From Micromonospora sp. NBC_01740 (lineage in GTDB: Bacteria; Actinomycetota; Actinomycetes; Mycobacteriales; Micromonosporaceae): DNA of 64,000 nt. The position numbers were made by a program, and so were the translations under genes. Shown in pieces: positions 9,268 through 18,203 of this stretch. How positions within the stretch are numbered: the first letter of the stretch is position 1; every line of letters starts with the position of its first letter. The DNA is taken from contig NZ_CP109150.1 in the NCBI RefSeq assembly GCF_035920365.1, positions 3,162,001 to 3,226,000 on the forward strand, in the 5' to 3' direction. Below the pieces are notes generated by a model that was not told where the DNA came from, did no database searches, and saw only the letters and a list, made by a program, of their open reading frames with translations.

Positions 9268-10914
9268 TCAGGGCAGGGCGGCGACCGCCTCGGCGTACGC
9301 GACGGCGGTGTCCACGGCCGCGTCGAGCAGGACCGTGAGCTGGGCCGGGGCCACCCCGTGCGCCAGGTCGGTGGCGACGTGACCGGCCAGCAGCAGCTCG
9401 CCCTCCCGCTCGTGCACGTACGCCTTCGGCAACAGCCGGTCGTGGTTCCAGGCGTTGCAGAAGGCGTACGCCTCCGCGAGCCGGTCAGCCGGCAGCCGGC
9501 GGTTCGCCACGGACCGGGCCTGGAGGATCTCGCCCCGCTCGCCGGCGCGCCGGAACTGGATCAGCGCCTCGCCCCACCGGCCCGTGACGGCGCCACGGTC
9601 GTCCACCGCGTACCGGTCCCCGCGCCGGTCCAGCTCGGCGGTGATCATCGCCAGGCTCAGCGGGCGTGGCTCCCCGTCCGGCAGGACGTCGTCGGGCGGG
9701 TCGTCGGCGTCGTCGGCGTCGTCGTCGGGCGGCAGGGGCACCGGTGCGGCGGCCGGCCGTTCGGCCAGCCAGGACGCGATCCGGCCGGACTGGTGGCCGG
9801 TGCCGTTGCGGGCGTCGAAGCTGCCGGCCAGCGCGGTTGCCACCCCGAGCAGGGTGGCGCCCAGCGTGGCCACGTCGAGCTCGGCGGCCGGCCGCACCCC
9901 GTACGCCGGGCGGTGCACCGTCCGCCCGCCGAGCCCCGCCTCCACGGCGAGGGCGCAGACCAGCGCACCGGCGGCGGCGAACTCCATCGCGGACAGGTCG
10001 TCGTGCGGCCGGTCCAGCCGGGGCAGCTGCTCGGCGAGGACGTCGACGCCCCGGGCGGGGTGCCCGGCCAGCGCGCACCACCGCAGGTGCGTCGCGAGCA
10101 GCGGGAAGGCGGCCCGCTCCCGCCGGTGCCGCCGGTACGCCCGCACGTGCGCCTCGGCCGCCCGCTCCGGCTGGTCGGCCCGCAGCCACGACAGCAGCCC
10201 GGCGACCAGCGTCCGCTCCGGCTGCTCGGTGCAGTCGACGCCGCCCTGCGGGGAGTCCGGCAGGGCGGCCAGCGCGGCCCGGTGGTCGCCCCAGCCGGCG
10301 AGCAGTTCTGCCCGTCGGGCCGCCGCGCAGTCCGGGCAGCCGCCGACCGGCCCCGGATCGGCCGTCGACCAGCGGTCGTACCACCGCCGGGCGGTGGGCT
10401 CGTCGCCGAGGTGGTCGGCGATGCGGCAGCGCAGCTCGGCGACCACCGCCGGGTCGTCGGCGGCGCGCACGGCGAGGTCGTCCAGCATGGACCGGGCCTG
10501 GTCCAGCCCGACCCGGGGCGAGCCGAGCAGGGCCTCGACCGCGTACCGCCGGTAGCGTCGCAGCGGCTCGGCCTGGTCTTCGGCCAGCAGGTCGGGGCGG
10601 CGCTCCACCGTGGCGAGGCAGCGGCGCACCGGCTCGACCAGCCGCCACCGCTGCCCGTGCAGGAGGTACGCCTCGATGAGCGCGAACCTGGCCGCCAGCG
10701 CCGTCCGGTCGTCGCCCGTGGCGTCGGCGTGCGCGGCGATCCGTTCCAGCTCGGTGCTGCGGGCCTCGCCGTCGGGGGTGTCGCGGGCGTCGGCGAGCGC
10801 TTCGGCCAGCGCGGGGTCGGACCCCCGGCCCCCGCGCCGCAGCCCGCTCCACCAGCCGGGCAGCCCGAACGGGTCGAGGCCGCGACCGGCCAGGTCACCG
10901 CCGCGGCCCGTCAC
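9268..10914 (-). CDS. Helical-repeat protein with C-terminal YbjN domain
   Basis: A 548-residue two-part protein. Residues 30-390 are an alpha-helical repeat region, probably TPR-like, rich in A-L-A-E helices and with a CPDCAAARR cysteine pair. After an acidic linker (PPDDDADDADDPPDD) the last 130 residues form a YbjN domain (AFCNAWNHDRLLPKAYVHE). YbjN domains resemble type-III secretion chaperones and bind protein partners. GTG at 10914 overlaps the TGA of the small YbjN gene (GTGA), so the two are translationally coupled and probably act together. Both C-terminal domains share the FCNAWNHDRL-PKA signature, pointing to a duplication. Function unknown. Confidence 0.82.
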   Translation of the reverse strand: MTGRGGDLAGRGLDPFGLPGWWSGLRRGGRGSDPALAEALADARDTPDGEARSTELERIAAHADATGDDRTALAARFALIEAYLLHGQRWRLVEPVRRCLATVERRPDLLAEDQAEPLRRYRRYAVEALLGSPRVGLDQARSMLDDLAVRAADDPAVVAELRCRIADHLGDEPTARRWYDRWSTADPGPVGGCPDCAAARRAELLAGWGDHRAALAALPDSPQGGVDCTEQPERTLVAGLLSWLRADQPERAAEAHVRAYRRHRRERAAFPLLATHLRWCALAGHPARGVDVLAEQLPRLDRPHDDLSAMEFAAAGALVCALAVEAGLGGRTVHRPAYGVRPAAELDVATLGATLLGVATALAGSFDARNGTGHQSGRIASWLAERPAAAPVPLPPDDDADDADDPPDDVLPDGEPRPLSLAMITAELDRRGDRYAVDDRGAVTGRWGEALIQFRRAGERGEILQARSVANRRLPADRLAEAYAFCNAWNHDRLLPKAYVHEREGELLLAGHVATDLAHGVAPAQLTVLLDAAVDTAVAYAEAVAALP

Positions 10915-11390
10915 GCCACCACCCCGCCGGGCAGCCGGGCCACCTCGGTGGCGAGCTGGCAGCCGGTGGCGATGCCGCAGTCGAGCAACTGGTCGAGCTG
11001 GTGCGCGGTGACGCCGCGTTCCAGGTCGGTGATGACCTCGCCGCAGATCCGGGCCCGCCCGTCGTCCTCGACGTGCACGAAGGCCTTCGGCCAGAGCCGG
11101 TCGTGGTTCCACGCGTTGCAGAAGGCGTGCAGCGCCGGCACGTACTCGATGGGGAACGCCGGCGCGGTCAGGGTGCGGACCTGGAGCAGCTCCCCGTTGG
11201 CGCCGGGGCGCAGGAACCAGATCAGGCTGTCGTCCCAGCGGCCGACCAGGTCGCCGTCGGCGTCGGCCTGGACCCGGTATCCCCGGCTGTGCAGCACGGC
11301 GGCGATCAGCTCGCCGGTCAGCGGTTCCAGCGTCCCCGGGTGCCCGGCCAGGTGGCCGTCCCGACCGTCCTCGGTTCCCGGCGACGCCAT
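10911..11390 (-). CDS. Small YbjN-domain protein
   Basis: A 159-residue stand-alone YbjN-domain protein with the family motif AFCNAWNHDRLWPKAFVHVED. It is a paralogue of the C-terminal domain of the gene that follows and overlaps it by 4 bases. The ATG at 11390 is favoured: AAGGG lies 9 bases upstream and residues added by a longer frame are unlike the family. It is transcribed away from ftsK, from a 114-base divergent gap. The YbjN name comes from an E. coli protein linked to stress tolerance; nothing in the sequence gives a specific role. Confidence 0.82.
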   Translation of the reverse strand: MASPGTEDGRDGHLAGHPGTLEPLTGELIAAVLHSRGYRVQADADGDLVGRWDDSLIWFLRPGANGELLQVRTLTAPAFPIEYVPALHAFCNAWNHDRLWPKAFVHVEDDGRARICGEVITDLERGVTAHQLDQLLDCGIATGCQLATEVARLPGGVVA

Positions 11391-11504
11391 GGGGGCAACC
11401 CTTCTGAGGCAGATATCACGTGACGCGGCGGGGCCCGCGCTGCGACACGCGGACACGACCCGGAAAGGCGGCGATCTGCCGGGTCACGCCATTAGGTTGA
11501 TGCT

Positions 11505-13955
11505 ATGGCGGGCCGTACCTCTCAGGCGAGCCGGCGGCGCGGCGCGTCGCCGCGTGGCACCACGAACAGTCGTGCCCGTCAGCCGGCGAAGAAGGCCGGC
11601 CGGGCGGCACCCCGGCGGCGGCCGGCGGCCCGGTCCGGCCCGGGCCCGATGGTCGGGCAGGCGGTCCGCGCACTGTGGATGGGGATGGCGCACGGTCTCG
11701 GCTGGGCGTTCCGGCAGGCCGGCTCCGCCCGGGGGCTCGACCCGGAGCAGCGCCGCGACGGCGCGGGCCTGCTGGTCTTCGGAATCGCCCTGCTCAGCGC
11801 GGTGGCCCTCTGGTTCTCCGGCGCCGGCCCGGTGGGCGCGCGGCTGGCCGACACCTTCCGCCTCTTCCTCGGGGCGATCTCGGTCGTGGTGCCGGTACTG
11901 CTGATGATCGGCGCCTGGCGGCTGATGCGCGAGCCCGTCGATCCCGAGCACCGCGGCCGGGGCCTGGTCGGCTGGACCTCGATGCTGGTCGCCACCGCCG
12001 CGATGCTGCACATCGGACAGGACCCGGCCGACGCGGGCCAGCGCGACTTCGCCGGCGGCCTGGTCGGCGCCGGCGTCGGCAGCCTGATGGAGCGGGCGGT
12101 CACCGCCTGGGTGGCCGTGCCGCTGCTGATCCTGCTGCTGGTCTTCGGCCTGCTGGTGGTCACCGCGACCCCGATCAACAAGGTCCCGGAGCGGCTCGGC
12201 CTGCTGTTCGGCACCCGGATCGCCCCGCCGGTGGTGGAGGAGGAGACGGCCGAGGAGCCCGCCCGGCCGGCGCCCCGTAAGCGCCCGGCGAAGCGGGCGG
12301 CCCCGCCGCCGCCCGACCCGGCGGAGTTCGACGACGACCTCGACGGGGTGGACCTCCAGGAGACCCTGGTGCTGCCCCGCAAGCCCCCGGGCCGGGTTCC
12401 GGCCACCCGCAAGCCGGCGGAGCCGCCGGAGCACTCGCCCGCCCCGACGCGGGCCGAGCAGCTCGCGCTGACCGGGCTGGCGGGCGACTACACGCTGCCG
12501 CCGGCGAACATCCTCGGCAGTGGCGCGGCCCCGAAGTCCCGGAGCAAGGCCAACGACGAGGTGATCGTCGCGCTCACCGGCGTCTTCGAGCAGTTCGGTG
12601 TGGACGCGGCCGTCACCGGGTTCACCCGCGGGCCGACCGTCACCCGCTACGAGGTGGAGCTGGGCCCGGGCGTCAAGGTCGAGCGGATCACCCAGCTCTC
12701 CCGCAACATCGCGTACGCGGTGAAGTCGCCGGACGTGCGGATCCTCAGCCCGATCCCGGGCAAGAGCGCGGTCGGGGTGGAGATCCCGAACACCGACCCG
12801 GAGAACGTGGCGCTCGGCGACGTGCTGCGGTCGCGGGCCGCCACCAGCGACCACCACCCGATGGTGGTGGCGCTCGGCAAGGACATCGAGGGCGGCTACG
12901 TGGTGGCCAACCTCGCCAAGATGCCGCACATCCTGATCGCCGGCGCGACCGGCGCGGGCAAGTCGTCCTGCCTGAACTCGCTGCTGGTGTCCATCCTCAC
13001 CCGGGCCACGCCGGACGAGGTGCGGCTGCTGCTGATCGACCCGAAGCGGGTCGAGATGACGGGCTACGAGGGCATCCCGCACCTGGTCACCCCGATCGTG
13101 ACCAACGCGAAGAAGGCGGCCGACTCGCTGGAGTGGGTCGTCCGCGAGATGGACATGCGCTACGACGACCTCGCCGCCAACGGGGTCCGGCACATCGACG
13201 ACTTCAACCGCAAGGTGCGCAACGGCGAGATCAAGGCGCCGCCGGGCAGCGAGCGGGAGATGCGCCCGTACCCGTACCTGCTGGTGATCGTGGACGAGCT
13301 GGCCGACCTGATGATGGTCGCCCCGCGCGACGTGGAGGACTCGGTCGTCCGGATCACCCAGCTCGCCCGCGCGGCCGGCATCCACCTGGTGCTGGCCACC
13401 CAACGCCCGTCGGTCGACGTGGTCACCGGCCTGATCAAGGCCAACGTGCCGTCCCGCCTGGCGTTCGCCACCTCCTCGCTGGCCGACTCGCGGGTCATCC
13501 TCGACCAGCCGGGCGCGGAGAAGCTGCTGGGCCGCGGCGACGGCCTGTTCCTGCCGATGGGCGCCTCGAAGCCGATCCGGATCCAGGGCGCCTGGGTGAC
13601 CGAGCGCGAGATCGCCGACGTGGTGAAGTTCTGCAAGGACCAGCGCGAGCCGGAGTTCCGCCCGGACGTGCTCGTCGCGCCGGACGCCGGCAAGAAGAAG
13701 ATCGACGAGGAGATCGGCGACGACCTCGACCTGCTGGTGCAGGCGGTCGAGCTGGTGGTCACCTCGCAGTTCGGCTCGACCTCGATGCTCCAGCGCAAGC
13801 TGCGGGTCGGCTTCGCCAAGGCGGGGCGGCTGATGGACCTGATGGAGACCCGGGGCGTGGTCGGCCCGTCGGAGGGGTCCAAGGCCCGCGACGTGCTGGT
13901 CAAGCCGGACGAGATGGAGGAGGTCCTGGTCGGCCTGCGCGGCGGCGAGGACTAG
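11505..13955 (+). CDS. ftsK: DNA translocase FtsK/SpoIIIE
   Basis: An 816-residue septal DNA pump that clears chromosomes from the division (or sporulation) septum. A basic, disordered N-terminus (1-60) is followed by four membrane segments (about 85-235), then an acidic/proline linker. The motor domain has Walker A GATGAGKSS at about 480-488 and Walker B LLVIVDELADLMM at about 591-603. The C-terminal gamma winged helix (STSMLQRKLRVGFAKAGRLM) reads polar sequences. This is the usual length for actinobacteria, whose linker is short. It sits in the conserved block between rnj and rimO/pgsA. Confidence 0.97.
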   Translation: MAGRTSQASRRRGASPRGTTNSRARQPAKKAGRAAPRRRPAARSGPGPMVGQAVRALWMGMAHGLGWAFRQAGSARGLDPEQRRDGAGLLVFGIALLSAVALWFSGAGPVGARLADTFRLFLGAISVVVPVLLMIGAWRLMREPVDPEHRGRGLVGWTSMLVATAAMLHIGQDPADAGQRDFAGGLVGAGVGSLMERAVTAWVAVPLLILLLVFGLLVVTATPINKVPERLGLLFGTRIAPPVVEEETAEEPARPAPRKRPAKRAAPPPPDPAEFDDDLDGVDLQETLVLPRKPPGRVPATRKPAEPPEHSPAPTRAEQLALTGLAGDYTLPPANILGSGAAPKSRSKANDEVIVALTGVFEQFGVDAAVTGFTRGPTVTRYEVELGPGVKVERITQLSRNIAYAVKSPDVRILSPIPGKSAVGVEIPNTDPENVALGDVLRSRAATSDHHPMVVALGKDIEGGYVVANLAKMPHILIAGATGAGKSSCLNSLLVSILTRATPDEVRLLLIDPKRVEMTGYEGIPHLVTPIVTNAKKAADSLEWVVREMDMRYDDLAANGVRHIDDFNRKVRNGEIKAPPGSEREMRPYPYLLVIVDELADLMMVAPRDVEDSVVRITQLARAAGIHLVLATQRPSVDVVTGLIKANVPSRLAFATSSLADSRVILDQPGAEKLLGRGDGLFLPMGASKPIRIQGAWVTEREIADVVKFCKDQREPEFRPDVLVAPDAGKKKIDEEIGDDLDLLVQAVELVVTSQFGSTSMLQRKLRVGFAKAGRLMDLMETRGVVGPSEGSKARDVLVKPDEMEEVLVGLRGGED

Positions 13956-13960
13956 GACTC

Positions 13961-14008
13961 CGGCCGGACACGCGACGGGCCCGCCGGCCGGACACGCGAC
14001 GGGCCCGC
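13961..14008. repeat. Perfect 24-bp tandem duplication after ftsK
   Basis: The 24-base unit beginning CGGCCGGACACGCGACGG occurs twice without a mismatch, at 13961-13984 and 13985-14008. The second copy runs into the terminator hairpin, so the duplication probably copied part of the 3' untranslated region. Confidence 0.9.
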
Positions 14009-14026
14009 CGGCACGCCGGCGGGCCC
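14001..14026. terminator. Perfect 12-bp hairpin between ftsK and a convergent gene
   Basis: GGGCCCGCCGGC (14001-14012) and GCCGGCGGGCCC (14015-14026) are perfectly complementary around a 2-base centre. The hairpin lies between convergent genes and probably ends both transcripts. Confidence 0.8.
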
Positions 14027-14051
14027 GGTCTCCGCTGGGGGAGCGGCGGGG

Positions 14052-14297
14052 TCAGTTGTTGACGAGGGCGTTGATGATCAGCAGGCTGACCACGATGGCG
14101 GCCACGTTGGCGGCGGCGGCGTACCAGCCGAGCGGCTTGTCACCGAGCACGGCGCCGACGATGCCCAGGACCAGCCCGATCACGCCGAAGATGAGCGGGT
14201 TGAGCAGGAGCGCGAGGACCGCGAACACGAAGCCCACGATGGTGCAGATGCGGGCGGCGTTGGTGCGCGGGCGGGCGGTCGAGTGCATGTTGGCCAT
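14052..14297 (-). CDS. Small two-helix membrane protein
   Basis: An 81-residue protein. A short polar start (MANMHSTARPRTNAARI) precedes two strongly hydrophobic stretches, residues 18-52 and 59-78, the first long enough to form a hairpin of two helices. It resembles the small DUF4190-like or hypothetical membrane proteins common downstream of actinobacterial ftsK. There are no catalytic motifs. It is convergent with ftsK, with a shared terminator hairpin between them. Its role is unknown. Confidence 0.7.
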   Translation of the reverse strand: MANMHSTARPRTNAARICTIVGFVFAVLALLLNPLIFGVIGLVLGIVGAVLGDKPLGWYAAAANVAAIVVSLLIINALVNN

Positions 14298-14387
14298 GTC
14301 TGCCTCCGTGGGTGAGAGCCTTTCCGGTGCCAGGCACAGCTCTACCCACTGTGGTCGTCCGTCACGCCTCGCCCCTGTGGACGCCGG

Positions 14388-14702
14388 TCAGTGGAAGACC
14401 TTCAGGCCGACGACGCCGGCGACCACCAGCAGCAGGCAGGCTATCCGGGGCAGGCTGGCCGGCTCGTTCAGCGCGAGCATCCCGACCAGGGCGGTGCCGA
14501 CCGCCCCGATGCCGACCCAGACGACGTAGCCGGTGCCGACCGGGATCTCGCGCAGCGCGTACGCCAGACCGGCCATGCTGAGCACCAGGGTCACCACGAA
14601 GACCAGCGACGGGACGAGCCGGGTGAAGCCGGCGCTGCGGTCGAGGGCGATCGCCCACGCGGTCTCGAGAAGTCCGGAGACCACCAGCACGATCCAGGCC
14701 AT
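14388..14702 (-). CDS. gdx: Guanidinium exporter of the Gdx/SugE subtype (SMR family)
   Basis: A 104-residue, four-helix SMR transporter. The membrane-embedded essential glutamate is E13 in SGLLETAWAIALDRSAGFTR. The first helix, the PVGTGYVVWVGIGAVGTALVG block and the LNEPASLPRIACLLLVVAGVVGLK tail follow the SugE/Gdx pattern rather than the polyspecific EmrE pattern. Gdx proteins exchange guanidinium for protons. The assignment is strengthened by a guanidine-III riboswitch just upstream. AGAGGTGATC, nearly a full anti-16S match, lies before the ATG. The gene is alone, so it probably works as a dual-topology homodimer, as Gdx does. Confidence 0.92.
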   Translation of the reverse strand: MAWIVLVVSGLLETAWAIALDRSAGFTRLVPSLVFVVTLVLSMAGLAYALREIPVGTGYVVWVGIGAVGTALVGMLALNEPASLPRIACLLLVVAGVVGLKVFH

Positions 14703-14770
14703 GGAAGATCACCTCTGCGTAGGCGCCCGGACCAGCGGGCCGGGAGGAGTGGGTTCGGTACACACACGCG

Positions 14771-14811
14771 GGGCGTCTTGGCCTGACCGGGTACGCCCAC
14801 CACTCGTCCGG
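14771..14811 (-). promoter_or_regulatory. Guanidine-III riboswitch (mini-ykkC III) upstream of gdx
   Basis: Read on the minus strand, the 41 nucleotides start CCGGACGAG, continue GGGCGTACCCGGTCAGG, then CCAAGACGCCC. The known guanidine-III aptamer has CCGGACGAG, a helix strand followed by ACCCGGUCAGG-A-CAAG, and the matching helix strand. Here the helix strands are GGGCGT and ACGCCC, which pair perfectly although their sequence differs from the aptamer I recall from Thermobifida. That is compensatory change. The CCGG words that form the pseudoknot are both present, and the total length is identical. It lies 68 nucleotides before the gdx start, as expected for guanidine-induced export. Class consensus is from memory; no covariance search was run. 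Confidence 0.85.
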
Positions 14812-14884
14812 GGCGACCTCGGGCCGCCACGACCGACGGTAGCACCGGCCGGGCGGCTTCCGGGGTGAGCCGGGCCACCACGGG

Positions 14885-14915
14885 TTGACGTGAACCTCGC
14901 TTCAACTTGCAGTAT
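14885..14915 (+). promoter_or_regulatory. MerR-type promoter with 19-bp spacer
   Basis: TTGACG (14885-14890) and CAGTAT (14910-14915) are separated by 19 bp, the stretched spacing that MerR/SoxR-family activators correct by DNA bending. Inside the spacer ACGTGAA and TTCAACT form an imperfect dyad (5 of 7). The following ATG is 7 bases after the -10 box, so the message would be essentially leaderless. The regulator is not in the window. Confidence 0.45.
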
Positions 14916-14921
14916 CGGGGT

Positions 14922-15845
14922 ATGCCGCTGCTCTTCTCCGATCCCGAGGTCGCCGCCGCGCTGGACGCCCCCACCACGGTCGCCGCGATGCGGGACGCCC
15001 TGCTCGCCGCGTACGCCGGCCGCCTGGTGTCCCCGCCCCGGGCCGCCGCGCCGCTGGGCGGGGGACGGATGGTGCTCACCGCCGGCCACCTCACCGGCGA
15101 GTGGTACGGCTACCGCTCGTACGACACGTTCGGGCACCCGGAGAGCGAGCAGGTGGTCGTGCTGCACGACGGGCGCACCGGGGCGGTCCGGGCGGTGGCG
15201 GTCGGCGAGGAGCTGGGCTCCCGGCGTACCGGCGGGCTCGGCGGGGTCGCCGTGGACGCCCTGGCCCGGCCGGACGCCGCCACCCTGGGCGTGATCGGCT
15301 CCGGCGGGCAGGCGTGGACCCAGGTCTGGGCCGCCGCCGCCGTCCGCCCGCTGCGCGAGGTCACCGTGCACAGCCGCTCCGTCGCCCGGCGGGAGTCGTT
15401 CGCCGCCCGGGTCCGCGCCGAGCTGGGCGTGCCGGCGCGGGCGGTGGACTCGGCGCGGGCCGCCGTCCGGGACCGCGACGTCGTGGTGCTCGCCACCACC
15501 GCCGTCGGCCCCGTGCTCGACGCCGCCGACCTGGCCCCCGGCACCCACGTGAACACGGTCGGCTTCAAGCAGGTCGACCGGCACGAGTTCGGCACCGACC
15601 TGCTGGACGCCGCCGACCTGCTGGTCACCGACTCGCCGGCGCAGGCGGCCGCGTACGACCCGCCGATGCTGGCGACGCTGCCCGCGTACGCCGGGCGGTT
15701 GCGCGACCTGGGCGCGGTGCTGGCCGGCGCCGTCCCCGGCCGGACCGGCGCGGACCAGGTGTCGGTCTTCTGCTCGACCGGCCTGGCCGGCACGGAGGTC
15801 TTCCTGCTCGACCGGCTGGTCGGGGTGGGCGCGGCGGCGGTCTGA
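14922..15845 (+). CDS. Ornithine cyclodeaminase/mu-crystallin family protein
   Basis: A 307-residue NAD(P)-dependent protein of the OCD/mu-crystallin family. Its N-terminal half carries the substrate pocket, with [11 protein letters not shown] and YGYRSYDTF. The Rossmann half has [15 protein letters not shown] near residues 125-140 and [14 protein letters not shown] later. Members include ornithine cyclodeaminase, alanine dehydrogenase and imine/ketimine reductases. The canonical E and K residues cannot be matched with confidence, so the reaction is left open. The ATG at 14922 is used because it sits just after a promoter-like sequence. It is divergent from the guanidine exporter, but no functional link is implied. 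Confidence 0.82.
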   Translation: MPLLFSDPEVAAALDAPTTVAAMRDALLAAYAGRLVSPPRAAAPLGGGRMVLTAGHLTGEWYGYRSYDTFGHPESEQVVVLHDGRTGAVRAVAVGEELGSRRTGGLGGVAVDALARPDAATLGVIGSGGQAWTQVWAAAAVRPLREVTVHSRSVARRESFAARVRAELGVPARAVDSARAAVRDRDVVVLATTAVGPVLDAADLAPGTHVNTVGFKQVDRHEFGTDLLDAADLLVTDSPAQAAAYDPPMLATLPAYAGRLRDLGAVLAGAVPGRTGADQVSVFCSTGLAGTEVFLLDRLVGVGAAAV

Positions 15846-15918
15846 GCCGGTCGTGGCCACCGGGAGCGCGTGGCGGCCCGCCGTTGGCGGCGGCCGGCCG
15901 CGCGCCCGGTACCCTCGG

Positions 15919-17418
15919 ATGGTGTCTGCCACCTCCCCTTCCCCCGCCGACGGCCGCCGTGTCGCCCTGCTGACCCTGGGCTGTGCCCGCAACGAGGTCG
16001 ACTCGGAGGAGCTGGCCGCCCGGCTGCACGCCGACGGCTGGCAGGTCACCACCGACGGCGAGGGCGCCGACGTGGTGGTCGTGAACACGTGCGGCTTCGT
16101 GGAGAAGGCGAAGCAGGACTCCATCCAGACCCTGCTGGCCGCCGCCGACACCGGCGCCAAGGTGGTCGCCGCCGGCTGCATGGCCGAGCGGTACGGCCGC
16201 GAGCTGGCCGACAGCCTCCCCGAGGCGCAGGCGGTGCTGAGCTTCGACGACTACCCGGACATCGCCGCCCGGCTGGACGCGGTGGTGGCCGGCGAGCGGA
16301 TCGGCGCGCACACCCCGCGCGACCGGCGCGAGCTGTTGCCCCTCACCCCCGTCTCCCGGCGGGACAGCGGGGTGTCGCTGCCCGGCCACGGCACCCCGGT
16401 CCGGGGCGTCACCGAGACCGACGAGCACACCCCGGCCCACCTGCGCCAGGTGCTGCGCCACCGGCTCGACACCGGCCCGGTCGCCTCGCTCAAGCTGGCC
16501 AGCGGCTGCGACCGGCGCTGCGCGTTCTGCGCCATCCCCGCCTTCCGCGGCGCCTTCGTCTCCCGTACGCCGGACGAGCTGCTCGCCGAGGCGGAGTGGC
16601 TGGCCAAGACCGGCGTCCGCGAGCTGGTGCTGGTCAGCGAGAACTCGACCTCCTACGGCAAGGACCTGGGCGACCCCCGGGCGCTGGAGAAGCTGCTGCC
16701 CCAGCTCGCCGCGATCGACGGCATCGTCCGGGTACGGGCGAGCTACCTCCAGCCGGCCGAGACCCGGCCCGGCCTGGTCGAGGCGATCGCCACCACGCCC
16801 GGCGTGGCGCCCTACTTCGACCTGTCGTTCCAGCACTCCAGCGAGCCGGTGCTGCGCCGGATGCGCCGTTTCGGCTCCACCGAGCGGTTCCTGGAGCTGC
16901 TGGCGAGTGCCCGCGCGCTGGCCCCGGCTGCGGGCGCACGGAGCAACTTCATCGTCGGCTTCCCGGGCGAGACGCGCGGCGACTACCAGGAGCTGGTGCG
17001 GTTCCTGACCGAGGCGCGGCTCGACGCGATCGGGGTGTTCGACTACAGCGACGAGGACGGCACCGAGGCCGCCGGGCTGCCCGGCAAGGTCTCCGCCGCC
17101 ACGGTCAAGCGTCGCTACGACAAGCTCAGCGCGCTCGCCGACGAGCTCTGCTCGCAGCGCGCCGAGGAACGCCTGGGCTCCACGGTCGAGGTGCTGGTCG
17201 ACTCGGTCGACGACGGCGTGGTCGAGGGGCGGGCGGCCCACCAGGCCCCCGAGGTCGACGGCTCGACCACCCTCGTCGCCCCGGCCGACGGCGGGGTGGA
17301 CCTGGCCGCGTTGCGCCCCGGCGACCTGGTGCGGGCGACGGTGACCAGCACCGAGGGAGTGGACCTGGTGGCGGTCCCGGATGAGATGATCTCGGCGGCG
17401 CCCGGCGCAACACGGTGA
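15919..17418 (+). CDS. rimO: Ribosomal protein S12 methylthiotransferase RimO
   Basis: RimO adds a methylthio group to an aspartate of ribosomal protein S12 by radical SAM chemistry. The N-terminal UPF0004 domain has the auxiliary-cluster cysteines C22 (TLGCARN), C58 (NTCGF) and C87 (AAGCMAE). The radical SAM motif C-x3-C-x2-C is C197, C201 and C204 in [15 protein letters not shown] domain closes the 499 residues. Residues 110-190 carry the longer linker seen in actinobacterial RimO. TACCCT lies 4 bases before the ATG at 15919, so the message is probably leaderless. The stop overlaps the pgsA GTG by 4 bases. A related gene, miaB, ends the window. Confidence 0.95.
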   Translation: MVSATSPSPADGRRVALLTLGCARNEVDSEELAARLHADGWQVTTDGEGADVVVVNTCGFVEKAKQDSIQTLLAAADTGAKVVAAGCMAERYGRELADSLPEAQAVLSFDDYPDIAARLDAVVAGERIGAHTPRDRRELLPLTPVSRRDSGVSLPGHGTPVRGVTETDEHTPAHLRQVLRHRLDTGPVASLKLASGCDRRCAFCAIPAFRGAFVSRTPDELLAEAEWLAKTGVRELVLVSENSTSYGKDLGDPRALEKLLPQLAAIDGIVRVRASYLQPAETRPGLVEAIATTPGVAPYFDLSFQHSSEPVLRRMRRFGSTERFLELLASARALAPAAGARSNFIVGFPGETRGDYQELVRFLTEARLDAIGVFDYSDEDGTEAAGLPGKVSAATVKRRYDKLSALADELCSQRAEERLGSTVEVLVDSVDDGVVEGRAAHQAPEVDGSTTLVAPADGGVDLAALRPGDLVRATVTSTEGVDLVAVPDEMISAAPGATR

Positions 17419-18089
17419 CGGCGGGCCCGGACGGAGCGGGGGAGCCACGTGGTGGGGTGCCAGGTACGCCACGGCCGCCGGAGCGGGGCGCGGCGGTGAC
17501 CGGGGCGACGGAATCGACGCCCGCGCCGGTGGTGGCCGGCGTACCGGTGATGAACGCGGCCAACGCGCTCACCGCGCTGCGGCTGGTCCTGGTGCCGGTC
17601 TTCGCGGCGTCCGTGGTCGCCTCCGCCATGGACCACGCCGGCTGGCGGATGGTCGCCTGCCTGATCTTCGCCGTCGCCTCGGCGACCGACCTGGTCGACG
17701 GCTGGATCGCCCGCCGGTTCGCCCTGGTCACCTCGGTGGGCAAGGTCGCCGACCCGATCGCGGACAAGGCCCTCACCGGTGCGGCGCTGCTGCTGCTCTC
17801 CTGGTACGACCAGCTGCCCTGGTGGGTGACCGCCGTGATCCTCGTCCGCGAGCTGGGCATCACCGCGCTGCGCTTCTGGGTGATCCGCCACGGCGTGATC
17901 GCGGCCAGCCGGGGCGGCAAGATCAAGACTGCGCTCCAGATCCTGGCCATCACGTGGTACCTGTGGCCCATGCCGGCCGTGCTCGCCGCCGTCGGCCCGT
18001 GGATCATGGCCGCCGCGGTCGGCGTCACGCTGGTCACCGGCTTCGACTACGTCGCGCAGGCCCTCCGGCTGCGCCGCCCCGCCGCCTGA
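17415..18089 (+). CDS. pgsA: CDP-alcohol phosphatidyltransferase (phosphatidylglycerophosphate synthase)
   Basis: A membrane enzyme that transfers a phosphatidyl group from CDP-diacylglycerol to glycerol-3-phosphate, leading to phosphatidylglycerol and cardiolipin. The family motif D-x2-D-G-x2-A-R-x8-G-x3-D-x3-D is complete: D92, D95, G96, A99, R100, G109, D113, D117. About five to six helices follow in 224 residues. The first 40 residues are Gly/Pro/Ala-rich, unlike the family, so the GTG at 17415 is kept mainly for the GTGA overlap with rimO; a later GTG cannot be excluded. The order rimO-pgsA-cinA is common in actinobacteria. It could in principle be another CDP-alcohol transferase, but context favours PgsA. 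Confidence 0.9.
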   Translation: MTAGPDGAGEPRGGVPGTPRPPERGAAVTGATESTPAPVVAGVPVMNAANALTALRLVLVPVFAASVVASAMDHAGWRMVACLIFAVASATDLVDGWIARRFALVTSVGKVADPIADKALTGAALLLLSWYDQLPWWVTAVILVRELGITALRFWVIRHGVIAASRGGKIKTALQILAITWYLWPMPAVLAAVGPWIMAAAVGVTLVTGFDYVAQALRLRRPAA

Positions 18090-18203
18090 CCCGGCGCCCG
18101 TACCGCCCGTCCTCTCCCGCCCCGGCCCCGCCCTCTCCCGCCCGGAGCCGCGCCCGTCGGGAAGGATGAGTAGGGCCGGCGGGGCGGGGAAAGGATCCGG
18201 GAC

